Assembly (NCBI GenBank): GCA_020080175.1
Contig: JAGHQL010000214.1
Span: forward strand, 1-41,519
Reading direction: 5' to 3'
Length of the DNA stretch: 41,519 nucleotides
Source of the DNA: Glutinoglossum americanum
Taxonomy: Eukaryota; Ascomycota; Geoglossomycetes; Geoglossales; Geoglossaceae
Shown here: positions 9,901 to 21,900 of the stretch, piece after piece
How positions within the stretch are numbered: position 1 is the stretch's first letter
Layout: each line of letters begins with the position of its first letter
Program-made: the position numbers and the translations under genes
Notes under the pieces: generated by a model
What the model was told of the DNA's origin: nothing
The model's database searches: none
The model's input: the letters and a program-made list of their open reading frames with translations, nothing else

Positions 9901-12900
9901 GGGCCTTGGCGAGGGTGGCCGATTCGCCTCACCCTGAATTTGGTGTCGGGTCTGTGCGTCGTCAATCTCCTGAGATCGTGGTACAGGTGAGTGCTCCACG
10001 TCTAGTCGGACCTGTTGCAAAGTCTGTATATCGCCAATTTCTCGAGGTTGTGGCGAGGGTGAGTGATCTACATCGGGTCGAGCTCGCCGCTGGGTCTTCT
10101 TGGGCTGAGTTATGTCTCTCGTGTGCGGTGTGGTATCCTTTGACCGACCTCTACTCGAGGACTCGGGGCTAGGTCTTGGGGAAGGTGAGCCACCAAGGCG
10201 ATCCTTGGCTGGTGGAGTTTTGAATAGTATCGAGTCTCTCTCTTTAGACGTGGACTCGACGGGTGATGGTTCCGGAAGATCGTCTATTGATCTGGCCCGT
10301 GCAACTCCGACGTCCTGCCGAACGGCCGTCTGATCACGAGCGACACCCTCGGTACTCTGTTGGCGAGGGTTGAAGACTATTTCCACCGATGGCCCCGAAT
10401 CACTCCCGGAGTGGTCCTTGGGTGGTCTTGAGACGGAGAACTCATAGGACGAACTGAGCTCTACCGATATATTTAGCGGGTCGGATGAGGTCGTGCTGGT
10501 CCCATATTGTTGTTCAGAGTAGTAAGAGTCTGACCTGGTGAAAGGGAAAGGTAGAGGGGGAAGATTGCCAAATACTGAGTCATCGTGAGCAACACCTACT
10601 GAATCTGGCTTGGTACTTTGTCGCTCAGTGTATGACGAGCCGAGGGAAGAACTCCGAGGCCTATCGGAGGATAAGTCGTCATGCACTGGTTCGACAGGCT
10701 CTATTTCTGTGCTCTGTTGGTGCTTAGGAGATGAGACTGATCTGCTTAAGGGGAAGCCCGGGGGCCTGGTGACGAACAAATCGGGCTTCACGGCTTTGGT
10801 TGGGCCTGGCTCTGTACTCTGTTGTTGCCCAGAGCATGACGAGACTGATCCGTCTAGGGGAAGGCTCGGGAGGCTGCTAATGAATGATTCAGTCTGAGCC
10901 GGTTCGATAGAACTAGTATCTGTTCTCTCATGTTGTTCAGGGTAAGGCGAGATCGACCCGTCAGTGGGGACGCGTGGTAGACCTATTTCGAGGCCCTCCT
11001 GTTGTAAAGAATCCAGGGAATCTGGCCTGCTTAGAGGGAGGCTTGGTAAGCTGCTGATAAATGATTCACTCAGTGTATCTTCAACTGATCTCGTTCCAAT
11101 GTCTTGTTGTTGCTCGGAATGAGACCTGTCCGACCTGTCGAGTGAGTGGTTCGAGAGGTCGCCTATAGACGATAACAAGTCCTCTGGGCCGTGAAACAAA
11201 CCGCGAGATAATCCTTGATCAAATAGTGACAACTGTGCGGCGAAGCCATGCTCTTTCCCCGCGTGTTCGGTGTCGTCATGGACTTGAGAAAATGAAACCG
11301 CCTTTGGAGTAGATTGTCCTGAGCCAAGTAGTCCCCCAGGCGGCTCCAAAGATTCAGTTGATCTATCCACATCGATTCTTAAGTTTGAGTGATCTTGCCC
11401 TAATTCATCATGATGGCCCCCCCATGGGAAGGCACCCTCGGATGGAGCTTGGGATAGCCCCTCCGATGTTTCGGTGGCCTTGCGAGCCTCTTCCTCGTGT
11501 AAAGACGGACTCCTTGACGTTGTGCGGCTCGAAGGTAATGATGGGTAGGTCTCCTCTTGCTCTATTTCTTGGCGCGTCCTGTGTCGCTCGACGAGGTACA
11601 GAGGCCTGATCTCGGTGGATGATTTGAATTCGGTTGAGCCAGGCCTGGATTTTCGGGTGTGTGGAGAGCGTGTTGAGGGGTCCTGAGGAGCGCTAGGCGA
11701 GCTGAAAGGAGATCTAGTGATACCTGGCGAAGTCGTTGGCCGCCGACGGAAAAGGGGAACCGCAGTAGACAAGGCTGTTTTGGTGGGCGTCTGCGTTTGG
11801 CGTTGGCCGGGAGGTTGAATCGTGGCGGATTCTGTTTCACGAGGCTGGTCACGTGTCAAAATGGCCGTTAATGATTCCGCTCGAGGATCATGTTCCATTT
11901 GACGGTCTTCAGATAACTCCCGGGGTAAATCAGGGGTCTCAAGCATAGCCCCCTCTGGGGATGTTCTCTGAAAGGTCTTTGTGGAGTCGGAGACAGCCGA
12001 GGGCTCATCCGACATTTCTGCGGGACTTGTGGTAACGGGTGGGATCTCGTCTTCCTCATTCGATGGGATGAAGGTGGCTTTGGCTTTCTTGTCTTTTCTG
12101 GCCTTCCTTTCGGAAATAGGAGCGGCCATGGGCTCATCCAAAAGTTCTGCAGGACTAGTAATAGTGGGTTGAATTTCGTCTTTAGCTTTCGAGGATTTGC
12201 CCTTGTTGCCCTTCTTATTCTTTTTGGGCTTCTTTGTGCCAGTAGAAGTAGAAATCGGCATAGTTTCATCCACGATTTCTAGTAGGCCGGTAGGTTCAGG
12301 CCCCTCGCGTGCTGAAAATGATGCATCTTCCATTGTGGTAGCAACGCTAGTGGCCTTTCCTTTCTTATCTTTCTTCGGCGTTGCTGTAACAGGGAAGCTG
12401 GGAACTGCGGTAGATTTCTCGAGAGCATCCGCCGGTGTTGCCACAGCAGCCAGTGTTGGTCCGAGGCCTCGCGCTGATGGCAGTGAAGAAGTTTCGTCTG
12501 AGATCTCTAACTGGCTTGCGGTGGCTGATGGTGTCAATTCGGGCTCTTTTGGTGCTAGAGGTATTGACGCGGTTTCTTCTTCCTCTGCCCAGGCTTGAGA
12601 GTTTCTTTTCTTACCCTTCTTATCTTTCTTTGGCTTCTTTGTTACCTGGGGGAGAACGTTAGAGGCTGTCACAGACTCGTCCAAAATTGCTGTCGGACTC
12701 GTAGTAACGAGTGGGAGCGATTCGAGTTTTCCTGATTCCGAAGGTGGTTGAGGGAGTTCTTCCTCCCCTCTCAAGGCTTGGGCAGCCATTTTCTTGCCCT
12801 TCTTATCTTTCTTTGATAGTTTCGTTGTCTGGAAAGGGGAATCAGTCACTCTCGAAGATTCGTCTGAGGCATCTACCGGGATTGCCTCAGCGGGTGCACT

Positions 12901-15900
12901 TGGTTTAGGCTCTCTTAGTGACGGGACCTCATCTGCTTGTTTCAAGGCTGGAGTGGGCAAGGCCTCTACCAGAGTTGTCGTAGTGAAAGGGGTCAATTCA
13001 AGCTCCTTTGACGATAGAGACGGTAACATTGTCTCATCTGTATCCTTCACAGCTGGGGTCGACGAGATCTCTGTAGGAATTTCCGCGGCGGGAGGTGCTG
13101 GTTCAGGCTCTCCTATCGCCAGAGGTGATGATGAGATCTTATCTTTCGCTTTTGAGACTGAAGCGGGTGAAATTTCTAGCGGGTCTGTAGTGGCTTTCTG
13201 GGTCGATTCAAGCCCTTTTGGTTCTGCGGGTGGTGCCGGTGCCTCGCCTTCCATCTGGGTCTGAGCTGCACCTTTCTTCCCCTTGTCTTTCTTGGTTTTC
13301 TTTTTTGATTCAACAAGAGGGGCGGAAACCACTGTAGTGTCTAAGATCTCTGCCGAACTTGTTGCTGGCGTTGCCTCAGGTTCTTGTGATGCTATAGGTG
13401 GTGATACGGTCTGTTCTACCCCTTTCAAGACTAGAAGGGGCAAGGTCTCTAATGAACTCGTCGTAGTGGGTTTAGCCGACTCGGGCTCCTCCGGCTCCTC
13501 CGGCTTAAAAGGCGACGGAATATCTCCTTCCTCCGTCAAGACCTGAGAAGAACGTTTTTTGCCCTTTTTATCTTTCTTAGACTTCTTTGTTGCCTTAATA
13601 GGGGGTGTGGAAACCACTGTTTCGTCAAGGACTTCTGGTAAACTCTTCACAGCAGGCGTTACTTCGTGCTCTTGTGACAGCAGAGGTTGTGGTGGGGCTT
13701 CTGCCATCCAGTCTCGACTGGCCTTTCTCTTGTCCTTATCTGTTTTAGACTTCTTTTTCGGATTAACGGACGAGTCAGGAATTGTAGGCTCGTCTAGAAT
13801 CTGTGGCAAGGTTGTCGTAGCAGAAGTTACTTTGGGTTCTTGCGAAGTCAAGGGTGATGGTGGGATCTCTTCCACTTCTTTTGGGGCTGAAATGGGCAAG
13901 GTCTCTGTCGGGATTGCCGCTGGAAGTGGAGCGGGTGGAGCCGGCCCGAGCTCTCCTCGTGCTACTGAGGGTGGTGAAGTCTCCCCTTTGGAGGGCATGA
14001 CCGGTAAGATCTCTTGTTGACCCGTAGTGGTGGGTAGAGACGATTCAACAATATCCTGGGTATCTGCCCAGGTTTGGGCAGCCTTATTCTTGCCTTTCTT
14101 ATCTTTCTTGCTCTTCTTGGATTTTGTATTGGTGTTAGCAAGAGGGCCGGGAACTACCACTTCGTCCATGGACTCCGGCAGGCTTCTTGTAGAGGATATC
14201 ACTTCGGGGTCACGTGATGCATGAGCTGGTGATGGGATAATATCTCCACCATCCAAGGCCGGGGCGAACGTGGATCTGCCCTGCTTATCCTTAGAGGAAT
14301 CGGAGACAACTACAGGCTCATCCGAAGTCTCTGGCAGATTCGCCGGAGCGAGTAGGGTTGGTCCGGGTTCTTCTAGTGACGAGGATGATGGTGGGCTATC
14401 CCTTGAGATCTGGATTTGTGAAGTCTCTGCTGTGGAGAGCGGGGCTGCCTCAGGTTCTTGCGGGATTTCAGTCTCTGTAAAGATTGGAACAGGCAAGATC
14501 TCTGGCATTCTTGTCGTGGTAATTGGGGCTGGCTCGAGCTCTTCTGGTGTCGGAGGTGGGAGCGGAATCTCTTCCGCCTCCTTTAGGTCTTGAATGGGCA
14601 AAGCCGCGGACGGAGTTATCGCGGTAGCTGGGGTCTGTTCAGTCTCTAGTGGAGCTGCACCTTCTATCAATGTGCCGATGGGAGTGGCATCTTCCCCTTT
14701 CTTTCCTTTCTTCTGTTTGCTACCTCTCTTGGGTTTCTTCGATGGATAATAGACAGGGGGCTCTGCTTCCGTCACAGGCTTATCGACAAGCTCAGGCGAA
14801 TTGGCCGCAATGGGCAGTGTCGATTCGGGTTCTCGTGATGTGGGCGGTGGGGGTTGGGCCCCGTCTTTCTCCTTCGGGTCCAGGGTGGACGAGGTCCCAG
14901 CCAGACTTGCCACGGCGAGCGGGATTGGATCCGGCTGCAGCAGAGTTTCGGATTCATTGTTTGAGGCTGGGAAGACGCGTTTCTTCCCTTTTTTATCTTT
15001 CTTGCCCTTCTTCAATGTGTAGACAGAGGGCTCAGAATCAGCCACAGGTTCGTCCGCAACATCCGCTGGGACTGTAGCAACCGAAGGCTCTTCGGGCCCT
15101 TGCGGCATCGACCGTGCTGAAAGTGGTTTGTCTCTCCCGGAAATAAAGCTAACAGGACTCTTGCCCTCCTTATCTTCCTTATCTTTCCCCGTCCCCTTTT
15201 CTGTGTAGGCAGAAGGTTGAGGAGATGCGGCGGTCCTATCAAGAATTTCTGCAAGACTCAAGGCTGCGAGGGTCACCTCTTCAAGTTCACGTGGCACAAA
15301 AGACGTCGAGTGCGCTTTGCCGGCCTCAGTCGAAGCTGTGGTTGGCTCAATTTCCGGTAGGGATGCGGTCGATTCGAGCCCCCGCGAAGTCTCGCCTGCC
15401 GCCAGCGCTAGGACGGAAGAGCCATTTCCCTTGCCTTTCTTGTCCTCCCTGCTTTTCCTCGTGTAGATAGAAGGCTCTGCGGCCGCCGTAGGTTCATTGA
15501 GGACCCCTTCGCGGCTAGTCTCAGTGAGGGTTTCTTTTGGTCGCGGAACCAACGATGTCGAGGGCGCTTCTACTTCTTTTAATGGTGGGATAGGTGTAGT
15601 CTCCGGCGGGCCTGTTGCGGTTGGCGTGGTCGACTCGAGTTCTTGTGAAACTTCATCTCCCGCCAGCGCTGGAATGGAAGCGGTCCTTTTCTTGCCCTTT
15701 TTACCCTTAGTTTTCTTCTCTCTCCAGATGGGGATGTCCGGGGCCGCCGCGGGGCTTCCCAAGGCTTCTGCTGCACGTCTCTGGGAAACTAGGGTCGACG
15801 TGGACATCTGCGAGGCTTCGTCTTCCTCCCTCGAGGCCGGAGAGAGCGTGTCTTTGCCCTTATTATTCTTCTTAAGCTTTGTGTAAGCAGAATCGGGGGC

Positions 15901-18900
15901 TGCCACAGGTTCGTCCAAAATTTTTGATGGACTGGTCACAGCAAGGGGAGCCTTTCGGGATGCCAGAAATTCTGGGAGGATTTCGTCTTCCTCTGTCAAG
16001 GATGGAGTGGGAGTCTCTTTGCCCTTCCCCTTTTTTCTTTTCAATTTTTTCGCTGACTGAGCTCCAGCAACCGAGTCCAATTCCGTTCCTTCATCAACAA
16101 GGGTCGCTGATAGCAGGGAATCAACTGGACCCTCGAATTCAGCAGGCGGAGAGACGAGAACTGGCTCCGTCGGGATAGGGGCCTGGGCTGTGCCTTTGGC
16201 AGAAGCAACTTCAATATCTCTCGCCTGTGAGGTAGGGGATGAGGCCTGCAAGGGGCGAAGTGCTGGGGAGGATGGACCGGAGGCCGATAGTGGGGGGGGT
16301 TCATCGATGTTAGGCAAACTCGCCTGCTCATCCTTGGGAATTTCGACGGGAAGTGGTGGCGAAGGTCGAGGGAGCGCCGTTATTGAAAGTTCGTCGATAA
16401 TTTGCGTTGGTTGTGCAGTATGTACCCGAGCAGGCTTTGGCGATGACGAGACTGGGCTACTGTGAGGAAGAGGGGGAAGGACTTCTAAACCACGTATTGG
16501 CCCTGGCGATGGGGGTGGTTGTTGAATATGCTCGAGTTGTGGCGAAGTGGGGGCGCCGACAGGAAGCGTAGGAAGTTCATTCAAACCAAATACTGGCTCT
16601 GGCAGTGATTGAGCAGGCTTCGATTCCAGTGTTGGAGAGGATGGCCTACTCTTGGGAAGAGCAGGGAGATCGCCTAAAATAAACATAGGCTTAGACATTA
16701 AAGGTTGCGATTGGGTAGGCTGGGGCTCCGGTGATAGTGAGGTGTTACCGCTGGAAGGGAGTATAGGGAGGTCGCCTAAACTACGCGTTAATTCAGGTGG
16801 TTGAATGGTTTCCTGCGCTGAGTACGGCGAAGACGGCCTGCTGTTAGGGAGCATAGGGAGGTCGTTTATGTCAAGTGCCAACTCTGGCTGCCGTTGGGCG
16901 GGTACCGGCTCTAGGGGTGGTGAGGATGGCTCACTAATAGGCAACGGGGGTAAGCCATCCAAACTAAGCGGCGCCTTTGGTGGCAAAGGGTCCAAGCTCT
17001 GTACTGGTTCTGGCAGTGGCTTAGCTCCTTCAGGCCCCGAAGACGGACTGCTGAAAAAAGGCGTCGGCTTGAAGGGTAAGGAGGGCTGGGCGGATTCTAG
17101 TAGTGGTGAAGACGGTGTGCTAGGAGGAAGTGCCGGAAGGTCATTTAGATTCGGTGTTGACTCCGATAGTAAGGCATCCAAGCTACGCGTTGGCTCCGAC
17201 AACGGTTTGGCGGGTTCCGATCCTGAGTACGGCGAAGATGGCCTGCTAGCAGGGAGGGCAGGAAGGTCCATTGATTCAAATGCCCGCTCTGATGACTGTT
17301 GGGAAAGAACCAATTTTGCTGGCGGGGAGGATGGCCTGCTAGCAGGGGGCACAGGGGTGTTGTCTAAATTATGCGTTGACACTATCGGCATTGAGCGTGA
17401 CGGAACGTTTTCTAGTAGTGGCGAGGACGGATTGCTTAGAGGAAGTGCAGGAAGGTCGCGCAAACTAAGCACCGGTTCAGACAGTGGTTGGGGAGGTCCC
17501 GATAGTGGTGAAGATGGGCCGCTAAGAGGTGGAGGAAGACTTTCCAAATTTAGTGCTAGCTTAGGCAGTGGTTGAAGAGGCCCCGATAGTGGTGAACATG
17601 GACCACTAAGAGGAAGTGAGGGAAGATCTTCCAAGCTTAGTGCCGGCTCAGACAGTGGTTGTAGAGGTCTCGATGGCGACGAAGATGGGCCACTTGGAGG
17701 AAGTGGAGGAAGATCTTCCAAGCTTGGTGTTGGTTTAGGCGGCAGTCGAGTAGCTCCAAGTAATGGTGAAGACGGACTGCTGGAGGGGAGTGGAGGAAGA
17801 TCTTCTAAGCTTAGCGTCTGCTCGAGCGGTAGTTGAGTAGCTTCAAGTAATGGCGAAGATGGGCCGCTGGCGGGGAGTGGAGGGAGGTCATCTAAAAGAA
17901 GCACCGGCCCAGAAGGTAAAGAAGGCGGTTGAACCGGTTCCGACAGCGGAGAGGGCGGAGTGCTGAGAGGAAGCGCAGGTAAGTCGTTTAAGTCAACTGC
18001 CGGCCCGGAAGGTAAGGAGCGTGCAAGGGAATCAATTAATGGGAGGGAAAGGTCGCTGATGGGAAGTACAGGTAAGATCTCGGAGCTAAAGATCGGCTCT
18101 TGAGAGCGTGGTTGAGCAGGCTCTAGCGTCGGTGATGAAGGCCGGCTGGCGGGAAGTGCAGGTAAGATGTCGGAGCTAAAGACTGGCTCTTGAGAGCGTG
18201 GTTGAGTAGACCCTAGCGTCGGTGATGAAGGCCGGCTGGCAGGAAGCGCGGGTAAGATCTCGGAACTAAAGACTGGCTCTTGAGAGCGTGGTTGAGCAGG
18301 CTCTAGCGTTGGTGATGAAGACCGGCTGGCGGGAAGTGCAGGTAAGATGTCGGAGCTAAAGACTGGCTCTTGAGAGCGTGGTTGAGTAGACCCTAGCGTC
18401 GGTGATGAAGGCCGGCTGGCAGGAAGCGCGGGTAAGATCTCGGAACTAAAGACTGGCTCTTGAGAACGTGGTTGANNNNNNNNNNNNNNNNNNNNNNNNN
18501 NNNNNNNNNNNNNNNNNNNNNNNNNNNNNNNNNNNNNNNNNNNNNNNNNNNNNNNNNNNNNNNNNNNNNNNNNNNGGCTCTTGAGAGCGTGGTTGAGCAG
18601 GCTCTAGCGTCGGTGATGAAGGCCGGCTGGAAGGAAGCGCGGGTAAGATCTCGGAACTAAAGACTGGCTCTTGAGAACGTGGTTGAACAGGCTCTAGCGT
18701 CGGTGATGAAGGCCGGCTGGCGGGAAGTGCAGGTAAGATGTCGGAGCTAAAGATCGGCTCTTGAGAGCGTGGTTGAGCAGGCTCTAGCGTCGGTGATGAA
18801 GGCTTGCTGGCGGGAAGCGCGGGTAAGATCTCGGAGCTAAAGACTGGCTCTTGAGAGCGTGGTTGAGCAGGCTCTAGCGTCGGTGATGAAGGCCGGCTGG

Positions 18901-21900
18901 CGGGAAGTGCAGGTAAGATGTCGGAGCTAAAGACTGGCTCTTGAGAGCGTGGTTGAGCAGGCTCTAGCGTTGGTGATGAAGGCTTGCTGGCGGGAAGCGC
19001 AGGTAAGATCTCGGAACTAAAGACTGGCTCTTGAGAGCGTGGTTGAACAGGCTCTAGCGTTGGTGATGAAGGCTTGCCGGCGGGAAGCGCAGGCAAGATC
19101 TCGGAACTAAAGACCGGTCCCCGAGAGCGTGGTTGAACAGGCTCTAGCGTCGGTGATGAAGGTCGGCTGGCAGGAAGCGCAGGAAGATCGTCTAGGATAG
19201 GTGTCGGCCTAGATGATAAGGAGGGTGTTTCGGCGGGGTCCGGTAGCGCTGGGGGCGTGGGGGGCGAAGGAGATCTGGCTGGTGGTAAAGAGCGTGGTTT
19301 GATAGGATGGGGTGAGGGCGCGGGCGGAGCACTGGCAAGAGTATGAGGGAGATCATGGAAATCAACAGTAGAGCGGCTGCTAGCGGGTAAAGTAGAAATA
19401 TCTTTCGAATTAGACAAAGGAGCGTAGGGTACGTTATCTTGCGAACGCACGGAGGATGGCAGAGCGGCGGCGGCGGTGACTGCCACTGCCATGGAAAGAT
19501 CGTCAGGGCTATGTGTCGTCGTCGCCTCTAACACCGGGCTCAGCGCTCGTTGTCCCGAAGTACCCTTCGGAAAACGTTGTTGTTGTGGTGATGCGGAGGC
19601 GACGACAACCGTTTTATCCGCCTCCTCGGCTCTCGATGGCACGCCGCTGCTACCACCGTCCTCACGTCGTTTTTTAGTTAAGGTCCTAGTATCTGTAAGA
19701 GTTGGAGCCTCGAGGCGAGTGAGCGAGATGTCCGGTGCCATTAATGAAGACGACATACCCGAGAAGGATGGTATATGTACCTTGGAATATTGGTCTTGGG
19801 TTATCCTACCTGATTCTACTGCTGTACTGCTACTTCCTTCTCTGCTCTTCCGCTTTTCCTTCTTGTCCCGAGATTTTCGGGAAATGCTTGTTGCTGTGCT
19901 GCCCCTTTCGGAGTAGTCTTTCGTACTGCCGGTAGAGCTAACGGTTGTGCCGGTTGTGGATCCAGTGTCGCCGTAGCCGACAATGTCGCTTTCAGATTGG
20001 TTGGATTTCGATTTGGAGGTTCGCCAGGGCGATTCTACTATGGTGGCGCCATTTTTCGCCGAAGGCTCGATATCTCTGGGGTCTTTGACACTATCCCGTT
20101 TGGACTTCTTGGATTTTTTACCCTTTGCCTGAGCTTCCTCAAAGTAGCTCTCAGGCTCCGCAACGAGATCCCGGTCTAGACTGGCCACAGGATTGTCCTG
20201 AACTCCCATAGGCTGTTTGACCGACTTGTCCGAGACCGACTGTCGTTTCGCTTCTCGGTCTTTCGCCTTCTGCTCCTTTCTGCTTAGCTCCCGCCCGGGG
20301 CTTGATTCGGGTTTCTCGACATATCGGCTAGGTAAATCCGCTCTTTGATATTCGGTATCCCTATCTTCATCGCCACCAACTATCTGTGAAGAGGCTGCCA
20401 CCGCGGCTTGTTTTGCAGGCTTATCCGGGACCGGCTGTCGTTTCGTTTCTCGGTCCTTCACCCCCCGCTCGTTCTTGTTTGACTCCCGCCGGGGGCTTGA
20501 TTCGGGTTTCTCGACATATCGGCTAGGTAAGTCTGCTCTTTGGTATTCGGCATCCCTATCTTCATCGCTATCAACTATCTGTGAAGGGGCTGCCACCGCG
20601 GCTTGTTTTGCGGGCTTTTCTGAGATCGACTGTCGTTTCGTTTCTCGGTCCTTCGCCCCCCGCTCGTTCTTGTTTGACTCCCGCCGGGGGCTTGATTCGG
20701 GTTTCTCGACATATCGGCTAGGTAAGTCTGCTCTTTGGTATTCGGCATCCCTATCTTCATCGCTATCAACTATCTGTGAAGGGGCTGCCACCGCGGCTTG
20801 TTTGGTCGACTTTTCTGAGATCGACTGTCGTTTCGTTTCTCGATCCTTCACCCCCCGCTCATTCTTGTTTAATTCTCGCCGGGGGTTTGATTCGGGTTTC
20901 TCGACATATCGGCTAGGCAAGTCCGCTCTTTGGTATCCGGTAGCCTCGTCTTCATCGCTGTCAACTATCTGGGAAGAGACTGCCACCGCGGTCTGTTTTG
21001 CAGACTTTTCTGAGATCAACTGTCGTTTCGTTTCCCAATCCTTCGCCCCCCGCTCATTCTTGTTTAATTCTCGCCGGGGGTTTGATTCGGGCTCCTCTGC
21101 ATATCGGCTAGGCAAGTCCGCTCTCCGGTATTCGGTATCTTCATCTTCATCACTGTCGATTATCTGAGAAGAGGCTACTGTAGGTTTAGATGGTTTAATA
21201 GGTCGGTATGAACTGGTGCCACCCGGGGGTCCGGAAGATTTCTTATAAGCGGTGTATTCTTCTTCAGACCCATGAGGAGAATCGCGCTGATGGTAGGTGT
21301 GATCCTCAATTACAATCGAGGGGTCAAAACCTGATTCTTGGAGTCCCGCAGCCAAGGTTGCGGCAAACTCAATGTCATCTTCAAACGATCCCGGCATCTG
21401 GCTAGTTTTCTTTCCTTCCACTTGAGGTATTTTCGTTCCTTTCTCCGATCCCGTTGAGACTTTTGAGGACCGTCGTTTTGCGGATTCCCCCCCCTTTGGA
21501 GGATCGACTATGGCCGTCTCCCGCGTGCCCGAGGGCAAGTCGGCAGAGAACTCCCTCGACTGTGACTCTTTCTGAGAGGACTTGGGTACCGATGGCTGGG
21601 TCTTGGTTTCGACTATTTCGATCGGGGGTACAGCTGAGGATGGGTCCACTGGTGCGATCACAGGGGTCATGATGGGCGTACCAGGTACGGAAACCGGTCC
21701 CTTCCAAGAACCGCCAGCAACGCTCCCAGGTGGCGTGGGTTGAATCAGGTGCAAGCCTGGAACGGTCCAGGGAAGAGACATGTGGGACGGGTCTATTCCG
21801 TCTTTATAGGCGGTAAAGTTATAGCCAGGAGAATAGGGCGGTCCTCTAGGTGCCGTCGTCACAATCTCCGGTGCGTGGTAGGTCTGGACATCGCTGGGAT

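Noticed and set aside
16805-17575. Long + strand open frame opposite the Leashin repeats
   Set aside because: It is the antisense shadow of the Pro/Ser repeat, has the same period, and resembles no family. The same holds for 20475-21167 and the many + frames from 8678 to 27590.
18061-19200. Regular repeats considered as a CRISPR-like array
   Set aside because: Whole 90-bp units are repeated with no unique spacers, the array is in coding frame, and the organism is a fungus.
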